Source of the DNA: Streptomyces griseus subsp. griseus
GTDB lineage: Bacteria > Actinomycetota > Actinomycetes > Streptomycetales > Streptomycetaceae
Assembly: GCF_000720255.1 (NCBI RefSeq)
Contig: NZ_JOJE01000025.1
Location: forward strand, 47,946-111,945
Direction of reading: 5' to 3'
Length of the DNA stretch: 64,000 nucleotides
In this document: positions 59,170-64,000 of the stretch, piece by piece
How the letters are laid out: every line of letters begins with the position of its first letter
How positions within the stretch are numbered: position 1 is the stretch's first letter
Translations under genes and position numbers: made by a program
The notes under the pieces: model-generated
Told to the model about the DNA's origin: nothing
Databases searched by the model: none
Seen by the model: only the letters and a program-made list of their open reading frames with translations

Positions 59170-60390
59170 ATGCTGGAGCAGCCGAGCTTCGGCCGACGCC
59201 TGCGTCAGTTGCGACTGCAGCAGGGCAAGTCGCAGTCGGAGCTGACCGGACCCGGAATGTCGGCCGCCTATCTGTCCAGGCTCGAATCCGGGGCACGCCC
59301 GCCGACCGACCGCGCCGTGGCGTATCTGGCCGAGCGACTGGACGTGCCGGTCGAAAGCTTCGCCCAGTACTCCGAGAACGATCTGGCCGATCTGGTCATG
59401 ACTCTCTCCTCGCGACCGCACGGTGAGCGTGACGGGGAGATCCGCGACCTTCTCAACGACGCGCTCAGCACCGCCATCGACGTGGACGCCACGACGCGCT
59501 GGGAGGCTCTCGACCTCTTCGCCCGCCAGCACTCGGCACTCGGCGAGTTCCAGGAGGAGCGCACCGTCCTGGAGAAGCTGGAGGTGATGAGCCGCGAGCT
59601 GAACCGCCCGGCGCTGCACGTCTACGTCCTGCAGCGCATCGCCCGATGTTGCCGAAACCTCGGCGACATGGAGGGTGCCCGGAGCTCGGCCCAGGAAGCG
59701 CTGGAGCTCACCCGGCGGCACCAATTGCGCGTCCTGACCGCGGACCTCGTCCGCGCCAAGCTCCTGCTCATCTCCGCCGAAGCGGAACTCGGCAACCTCG
59801 CGGAAGCGGCCGCCCTCAGCACCGAGGTGTGCGAGAGCCTGCCGCACGGCGAGGGCGCACTCGCCGCCGAGGCCTACTGGACCGCGTCCACCGTCCGGGC
59901 CAGGCAGGGCAACTTCAGCCAGGCGTTCGAGTTCATCGAGAGGGCGCTCGCGGCCCTGGACAGCCGCGAGGAACTCACCCTGTGGATGCGTCTCAGGCTG
60001 GCCGCGGCAAGCCTGTCGCTCCAGTCCATGCCGCCCCGCCTCGACCGGGCCGAGGCCCTGCTGACCGAGGTGGAGCCTGCGCTCAAGCTCGCAGGCCCGC
60101 CGAGGAACGTACAGGAACTGCTCCTCCTCAAGGCCCAACTCGCCTATCGGCAGGGCCAGATGGAGCGCACCGCCGAGCTCGTCGCGGCCGCCGAGGACGA
60201 TGTGCACCTGCTGACCTACCGGGACCAGATCCGCTTCCGGCTGCTGCGCGACATGCTCGCCGCCTACGCCGGCGACTCCGGCGCGGACCACCGACTGCGG
60301 GAACTGGCCGCCCAGGTACAGGCGGCGCGGATGCCCGACCTCAGCGCGGAAGTGTGGCGCGCCATCGCCGAGAGCGTTCCGGCCGCCTAG
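59170..60390 (+). CDS. XRE-family regulator with TPR domain (RRNPP-like)
   Basis: The product has 406 residues. The N-terminal helix-turn-helix (FGRRLRQLRLQQGKSQSELT, then YLSRLESGARPPTD) is XRE-type, and residues about 95-400 are helical repeats with TPR-like spacing (ALGEFQEERTVLEKLEVM, NLGDMEGARSSAQEALEL, QGNFSQAFEFIERALAAL). This architecture is that of RRNPP regulators (NprR, PlcR) that bind secreted peptides. It is located beside the peptide gene and the phosphonate operon, whose promoters share TTGNCAA sites. Its stop codon lies at the edge of a MITE. Confidence 0.88.
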   Translation: MLEQPSFGRRLRQLRLQQGKSQSELTGPGMSAAYLSRLESGARPPTDRAVAYLAERLDVPVESFAQYSENDLADLVMTLSSRPHGERDGEIRDLLNDALSTAIDVDATTRWEALDLFARQHSALGEFQEERTVLEKLEVMSRELNRPALHVYVLQRIARCCRNLGDMEGARSSAQEALELTRRHQLRVLTADLVRAKLLLISAEAELGNLAEAAALSTEVCESLPHGEGALAAEAYWTASTVRARQGNFSQAFEFIERALAALDSREELTLWMRLRLAAASLSLQSMPPRLDRAEALLTEVEPALKLAGPPRNVQELLLLKAQLAYRQGQMERTAELVAAAEDDVHLLTYRDQIRFRLLRDMLAAYAGDSGADHRLRELAAQVQAARMPDLSAEVWRAIAESVPAA

Positions 60391-60530
60391 GGCCTGTCGT
60401 TTGGATCAGGTCGCAGGGCAGCGACGGTGCTTTTCGGAGGGCGTCGATGCGGAGCATCGGCAACCGACGACAACGCCGCAGATGGGCGTGCCAGACCCCG
60501 CGTCTGCGGCGTGATCCAAACGACAGGCCC
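60390..60530. mobile_element. 141-bp MITE-like element
   Basis: GGGCCTGTCGTTTGGATCA (60390-60408) and its perfect inverse at 60512-60530 bound 141 bases without a gene. TA flanks both ends (60388-60389 and 60531-60532), as a target duplication. The left TA plus the first G forms the TAG stop of the XRE gene, so the insertion did not change its length. Confidence 0.75.
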
Positions 60531-60544
60531 TAGGTGGATCGACC

Positions 60545-60967
60545 TTAAGCCGAGGTGTCGCGCTGAGTGCCCGAGGTCATCTGCACGGGGGCAGCGGCGA
60601 TCAGCAGTGCGGCGAACACGATGGGGGCGGCTGTCTGATACCCCATCCAGACTTCACCCCCGGCGGCGCTGCCCTGTCGCGCCATCAGGAGGCCGGTCAG
60701 GGCTGTCAGCACCCAGCCGCTGTCGTAGGCGATCATGAGCCGCGTGTAGGTACGCATCGACCGGCTGCGCGTGTATCTGATCTCGATGCCGCCGCCGATC
60801 AGCAGGGCCACGCCTGAGACGACCATCAGCCAGGTCGGCGTCCCGAGCAACCGGCCGAGCGGGGCGGCGCCGGCGATGCAGACAGCGGCGAGCAGCACCT
60901 TGAAGGCGCCGTCGGCAATGGCCCCCACCGTCTGGCGGGTCACCCGCGATGCCACGACCTGGGCCAT
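60545..60967 (-). CDS. Small integral membrane protein
   Basis: The product has 140 residues from the ATG at 60967, chosen because GGAGG lies six bases upstream. Four hydrophobic helices (FKVLLAAVCIAGAA, TWLMVVSGVALLIGGG, GWVLTALTGLLMA and PIVFAALLIAAA) are visible. It resembles small Streptomyces membrane proteins of unknown function. It is divergent from a TetR gene, with a palindrome in between, so it is probably the repressed gene. Confidence 0.78.
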   Translation of the reverse strand: MAQVVASRVTRQTVGAIADGAFKVLLAAVCIAGAAPLGRLLGTPTWLMVVSGVALLIGGGIEIRYTRSRSMRTYTRLMIAYDSGWVLTALTGLLMARQGSAAGGEVWMGYQTAAPIVFAALLIAAAPVQMTSGTQRDTSA

Positions 60968-61001
60968 GAGCATCCTCCCCAAAGCTCGTCCTCGACCGGT
61001 T

Positions 61002-61018
61002 CCGTAACGAGATTACGG
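61002..61018 (+). promoter_or_regulatory. Palindrome between the membrane protein and tetR
   Basis: CCGTAA and TTACGG are perfect arms around CGAGA, 14 bases from the TetR start and 35 from the membrane-protein start. Candidate TetR operator. Confidence 0.7.
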
Positions 61019-61031
61019 TAATAATCAAACT

Positions 61032-61661
61032 ATGAGAATGACGAGAGCGGAGGCCAAGGAACGCAACCGCCGCGCCTTGCTGGACGCCGCGTTCCAGGTC
61101 GTATCCCGCGACGGGTACCGGGCCAGGCTTGATGAGATCGCCGAACGCGCCGACCTGACCACCGGCGCCATCTACTCACTGTTCGGGAGCAAGAACGGCC
61201 TGGTGGTCGCCCTGGTCGCCGATTACCTGCGGCCGTACTACGAGGAGATCGAGCGGGCGGTTCCCGCTGGACTTGATCTGCTGGAAGCGGTCGACGCCTT
61301 CGCCCGTTACTACCGGCGCGGTTGTGACGCTCCGGACGCGCTGTCAGGCCTGTCGCTCCAGATCACCTTGCTGGACATGGCCCTGCATGACCCAGAGCTG
61401 GGGTCCCAGCTCGCCACGTCCATCCGGGCGCAGGAGAGCCATCTGATCGCGCTGTTCACCGGAAGGTCGCACAAGGGAAGCGTCGTGACGCCGCAACAGG
61501 CGCAACGCCTGACCACCGCGCTCAGGGCACTGTTCGTCGGCCTCAGCCAGGGCGTCCCGCTCGGTCTTGCCCCTGGTGCCGACGAGCAGTACTTCGCCGA
61601 CGCTGCCCGCGCTCTGGCATCCGGGATGCCCCTCATCGATCACGATGGGGATGCTTCGTGA
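61032..61661 (+). CDS. TetR-family transcriptional regulator
   Basis: The product has 209 residues. The helix-turn-helix (LDEIAERADLTTGAIYSLFGSKNGLVVAL) is typical TetR, and the C-terminal domain is helical without a known ligand type. There are two close ATG codons (61032, 61038); no strong ribosome site precedes either. Probably autoregulates and represses the divergent membrane-protein gene through the palindrome. Confidence 0.92.
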   Translation: MRMTRAEAKERNRRALLDAAFQVVSRDGYRARLDEIAERADLTTGAIYSLFGSKNGLVVALVADYLRPYYEEIERAVPAGLDLLEAVDAFARYYRRGCDAPDALSGLSLQITLLDMALHDPELGSQLATSIRAQESHLIALFTGRSHKGSVVTPQQAQRLTTALRALFVGLSQGVPLGLAPGADEQYFADAARALASGMPLIDHDGDAS

Positions 61662-61766
61662 GGGGCAGTCAGGACAAAGGGCAGCGAGGTGACCGGGGCG
61701 GCCCTCGCTGTCGGCCGTTCATCCGGCTGCCCTGCCGCGCCGGGCTTCACCCCGGAAGGCCCCTTC

Positions 61767-61934
61767 ACTGGCGTGGTCGACGTCGATGGTGTCGAGCCGG
61801 CGGCGGGTGATGCGCTCGCTGCCGTCAAGGGTCGCGGCGATGGCAGCGGCCCGGTGGGAGAGGCTTCCGATCATGCCGCCGCTGCGTTGGTGGAGGTGGG
61901 GGTGCAGGAAGGCAAGGGTCTCGGCCTTGTGCCG
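61767..61934 (-). pseudogene. Fragment of a TniB/IstB-type transposition ATPase
   Basis: About 55 codons read on the minus strand as LAFLHPHLHQRSGGMIGSLS, then AATLDGSERITRRRLDTIDVDHAS, which match the C-terminal part of AAA+ transposition helper proteins (FLH..TGGMIGSLS..I). No start, Walker motif or transposase partner remains. It is a remnant. Confidence 0.6.
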
Positions 61935-61959
61935 GTGGAGCCGGAGTGGGGCCTCCATC

Positions 61960-62061
61960 GTCCAGCCGCACATCGTGGAGACCTGGAAGCTGTCGACCGA
62001 CCCGCAGTTCGTGGCCAAGGTCCGCGACGTGGCGGGCATCTACCTCGCCCCGCCGGAGAAA
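61960..62061 (+). pseudogene. Fragment of an IS630-type transposase
   Basis: About 34 codons: VQPHIVETWKLSTDPQFVAK, then VRDVAGIYLAPPEK, matching the segment just before the catalytic DEK-type block of IS630 transposases (the VLCVDEK part is missing). It is joined end to end with the minus-strand fragment, so two different elements have been rearranged here. The 463-base gap between the TetR and kinase genes holds nothing else. Confidence 0.7.
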
Positions 62062-62124
62062 CGGTCTGGTCCTGGCTGCAATTGGCCGACGTCACCGCCC
62101 CGAGGAGGTCAGTAGGGTGGGTTC

Positions 62125-63906
62125 ATGCCGAAGCGCGAACCGTTCATCATCGACGGAGTCACTTACGAGCGCGATTCAGCTCCGGGAGAGGGCGGATCAG
62201 CCGTGGTGTGGAAGACCCGCCGTAAGCCCGACGGTCAGGTGTTCGCAGTCAAACGGATTACGAAGGACCGCGACGCGGACTCCGCTCGCAACAAGCGTTT
62301 CAAGCAGGAGATCGAGTACGGACAGACATCGAGCCACCCGAACGTCGTGAGTATCCACGCGCGCTCAGAGGACGCGAACTTCTTTTACTACGTCATGGAC
62401 TTCTACCCGATGACGCTGCGAAACGTGATCAACGACGAAGCCGATGCTGACGTGCTTCTCGACTACGCGCGCCAGCTCTGCGATGCGCTCGCGTACGTGC
62501 ACGGCGACGGCATAGTGCATCGCGACATCAAACCTGAGAATGTCCTCGTCGACCCTGATGCGCGTCGGCTCGTCCTGGCCGACTTCGGCATCGCGCATTT
62601 CAAGGACTCCTCGCTCACGAATCGCGGGGACCTCTTAGCGAACCGGAACTACCTCGCTCCCGAGCAGATGGTGAGGAACAACGCCCTCGGTATCGGCAAG
62701 CCGGCGGACATCTTTGCGCTCGGCCTCGTCATAACCGAGATGTTCACGAAGCAGAACGCCCGAGGGCGACGACACGCGCTTGTGCGCGACCGCTATCCTT
62801 TCCTAGCCGACCTCGACCTGATCATTGAACAGATGCTGCTCCAGGACGAGGCGCAGCGGCTCCGCATCGACACCGTACGCGGCATGCTTCGGGTAACCCT
62901 TCAGCGGCTCGACTCGGCAATCGAGGAGATCTCCGATGATCTGCGCCCCAACGAAGTGTCCGCCGACAGCTCGTCCGGCGAGGTCGAGCGGATCCTCGGC
63001 CGTGCCGCCAGAGACGTGCTGTCGGCGAAGCATGTCTTCGAGCGGGTCGCCGACGGAGAGCTCGACCGATTCAACCTCAACTATCACTGCGAGGTTGCGT
63101 ACAGGGTGAGCCCGGAGCTGTTCAATACATGTGCTCAAGCCGTTGTATATGCCTTGTGCAAGGCGAAGTTCGACTATGAGGGCGCCGGGCGGTGGGACGA
63201 GAACGACGACGCTCTCGTGTTGTCGGCCGCCAAGGCGGGACTCCAACGCGAGTTGGAGACGATTCTGGCTGATTTCCCCCTCCCTCAGTCTTCGCGCTGG
63301 GACGGTCTGCCACGGCGGTCGGCTCACTTGTTCCGGTTCTGCAAGGACTACCACTGCGAAGAGCTGCTGACGAGCATCCGCGAATCTGTCTACGGTGAAG
63401 GCAATGGCTCGTTGCCGGCGAATCTGATCAGCGCCCCGATCCTCTGGATCACCAGCTGGATTCGTACGAATCTGGACACCGACTACCTGGAGTTCGACAA
63501 AACAGTTCGCGAGGACATCGGTTTCGAGCGCCACCTCTCGGTGCTCTGGGACGAGACGCTTCCGTTGGATTCGGCCCGAGAAGCGGTGGGAGTGGATCTG
63601 TTGACCGCGCCGCTCAACGCCGACGACGTCGCCGGCACACTGCAGGCGCTTGAAGCGAGGTGGGATGTCTCCGTGGGAGAGCTCGTAGACGGTGGGTACT
63701 CGGTCATGTTCCGGTCACGCAACACGTACCGCTGCTTCCACGACGAGGCGCTCGACCTCGCAGAACCGGGCTCAGTATTCGAAGCCGACGTCCTCAATCT
63801 GCTCCGCCCTGAGGCGGAGTTCGACGACCTCGTCGCACTCACATGGGATCGGGACTTCGACGTGGCCATCACGCTCGGGAAGGTCCTCGGCATCCGCACG
63901 CCCTAG
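62125..63906 (+). CDS. Soluble Ser/Thr protein kinase with an unknown C-terminal domain
   Basis: The product has 593 residues. The kinase domain (residues about 10-260) has GEGGSAVVWK, the ATP lysine in FAVKRITKD, the catalytic loop VHRDIKPENVL (D134) and ADFGIAH (DFG), plus NYLAPEQM. Residues about 270-593 are an unrecognised domain with no membrane helix, unlike the PknB type with PASTA repeats. Base composition is visibly less GC-rich than the neighbours. It sits at the end of a mobile-element junction, so horizontal transfer or a defence role is possible. Confidence 0.88.
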   Translation: MPKREPFIIDGVTYERDSAPGEGGSAVVWKTRRKPDGQVFAVKRITKDRDADSARNKRFKQEIEYGQTSSHPNVVSIHARSEDANFFYYVMDFYPMTLRNVINDEADADVLLDYARQLCDALAYVHGDGIVHRDIKPENVLVDPDARRLVLADFGIAHFKDSSLTNRGDLLANRNYLAPEQMVRNNALGIGKPADIFALGLVITEMFTKQNARGRRHALVRDRYPFLADLDLIIEQMLLQDEAQRLRIDTVRGMLRVTLQRLDSAIEEISDDLRPNEVSADSSSGEVERILGRAARDVLSAKHVFERVADGELDRFNLNYHCEVAYRVSPELFNTCAQAVVYALCKAKFDYEGAGRWDENDDALVLSAAKAGLQRELETILADFPLPQSSRWDGLPRRSAHLFRFCKDYHCEELLTSIRESVYGEGNGSLPANLISAPILWITSWIRTNLDTDYLEFDKTVREDIGFERHLSVLWDETLPLDSAREAVGVDLLTAPLNADDVAGTLQALEARWDVSVGELVDGGYSVMFRSRNTYRCFHDEALDLAEPGSVFEADVLNLLRPEAEFDDLVALTWDRDFDVAITLGKVLGIRTP

Positions 63907-63971
63907 TAGGGCTTGGTCAGGTCGGTTGTGGTGGCGCGTGTCCTTCGGGACGGGTGCGGCGTTGAGGGTGT

Positions 63972-64000
63972 GTGACTCCGGACGAGATTGCTGTGGTGCG
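63972..64000 (+). CDS. Start of a possible mobile-element gene (partial)
   Basis: After the kinase stop, GGGCTTGGTCAGGTCGGTTG begins a sequence that looks like a Streptomyces IS left end, and a GTG at 63972 opens a frame MTPDEIAVVR that runs out of the window. Too little is visible to identify the family. Confidence 0.25.

Larger units (their letters stand above)
33269..60390. other. Phosphonate natural-product biosynthetic gene cluster
   Basis: PEP mutase, phosphonopyruvate decarboxylase and an AEP-type aminotransferase give the carbon-phosphorus backbone. SbnA/SbnB-like enzymes give L-2,3-diaminopropionate. Carrier, adenylation, condensation and three ATP-grasp proteins assemble peptide bonds. 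An oxygenase, an FAD enzyme and a flavoprotein tailor the product; MFS and EamA proteins export it; and kinase-type proteins and TldD/E may protect or process it. A peptide/XRE-TPR regulator flanks the right end. Borders are set by function: the CYTH and devE-copy genes on the left and a MITE on the right. Confidence 0.9.

Noticed and set aside
63972..64000. Confident naming of an IS family at the right edge
   Set aside because: Only about 90 bases after the kinase are visible, with ten codons and one possible end.

Overview
The window is high-GC actinomycete DNA with Streptomyces-type gene content: GTG starts, 4-base overlaps between stop and start codons, and a gene order (GlnR, CysA sulfurtransferase, Nur, RsiG, DevB/DevA/DevE) that I recognise from the S. 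coelicolor chromosome around SCO4155-SCO4195. No rRNA, tRNA or CRISPR array was seen.

Bases 1-19.2 kb are mostly core chromosome. They hold the end of an XRE/DUF397 pair, a small two-gene couple of unknown role, an MprAB-like two-component system beside a membrane HtrA-like protease, a secreted trypsin with FG-GAP repeats, a LacI regulator, GlnR, a hydrolase, a MoaD-like protein, a cysteine-type leader peptide ahead of the sulfurtransferase operon, a DsrE protein, an FABP-type protein, the nickel regulator Nur, a YgfZ-like protein, Dtd, the c-di-GMP-dependent anti-sigma factor RsiG and an Eis-like acetyltransferase.

Bases 19.2-32.8 kb are the developmental dev locus and its elaborations. There are two paralogous GntR-like regulators (devB, devA) with matching promoters and inverted repeats, and devE (HAD hydrolase) coupled to devA. 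After them come a kinase-fold phosphotransferase/HAD pair, a membrane protein whose soluble domain resembles the DevA/DevB effector domain, and a double-length phosphotransferase. A TetR regulator, a HelD-like RNA-polymerase-associated ATPase, an imine-reductase-like enzyme with an HxlR regulator, and a second devE copy preceded by a 60-bp remnant of a lost devA copy complete the region.

Bases 33.3-60.4 kb are a phosphonate natural-product gene cluster. A long minus-strand operon starts with PEP mutase (pepM). It continues with SbnA/SbnB-like enzymes for L-2,3-diaminopropionate, an adenylation enzyme, a nucleotidyltransferase-fold protein, a FomA-like kinase, a PhnW-like aminotransferase, a large FAD/NAD(P)-binding enzyme, a DinB-type protein, a phosphonopyruvate decarboxylase split into two subunits, a carrier protein, a P-loop kinase-like protein and an EamA transporter. 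The divergent plus-strand operon encodes a 2-oxoglutarate/Fe(II) oxygenase, a TldD/TldE pair, an MFS exporter, an ATP-grasp ligase, a free condensation domain, two more ATP-grasp ligases and a PPOX-type flavoprotein. I infer a phosphonopeptide built from an aminoethylphosphonate-type unit and diaminopropionate; I recognise no described cluster with this set.

The cluster ends with a gene for a 46-residue exported peptide and an XRE-TPR regulator. Helically phased TTGNCAA sites lie in the pepM/oxygenase intergenic region, upstream of the peptide gene and upstream of the regulator gene. This suggests a peptide-responsive (RRNPP-like) switch for the cluster.

Bases 60.4-64 kb are a junction zone: a 141-bp MITE-like element, a TetR/membrane-protein pair around a palindrome, fragments of two transposition genes, a lower-GC stand-alone Ser/Thr kinase, and what may be the start of another mobile element.
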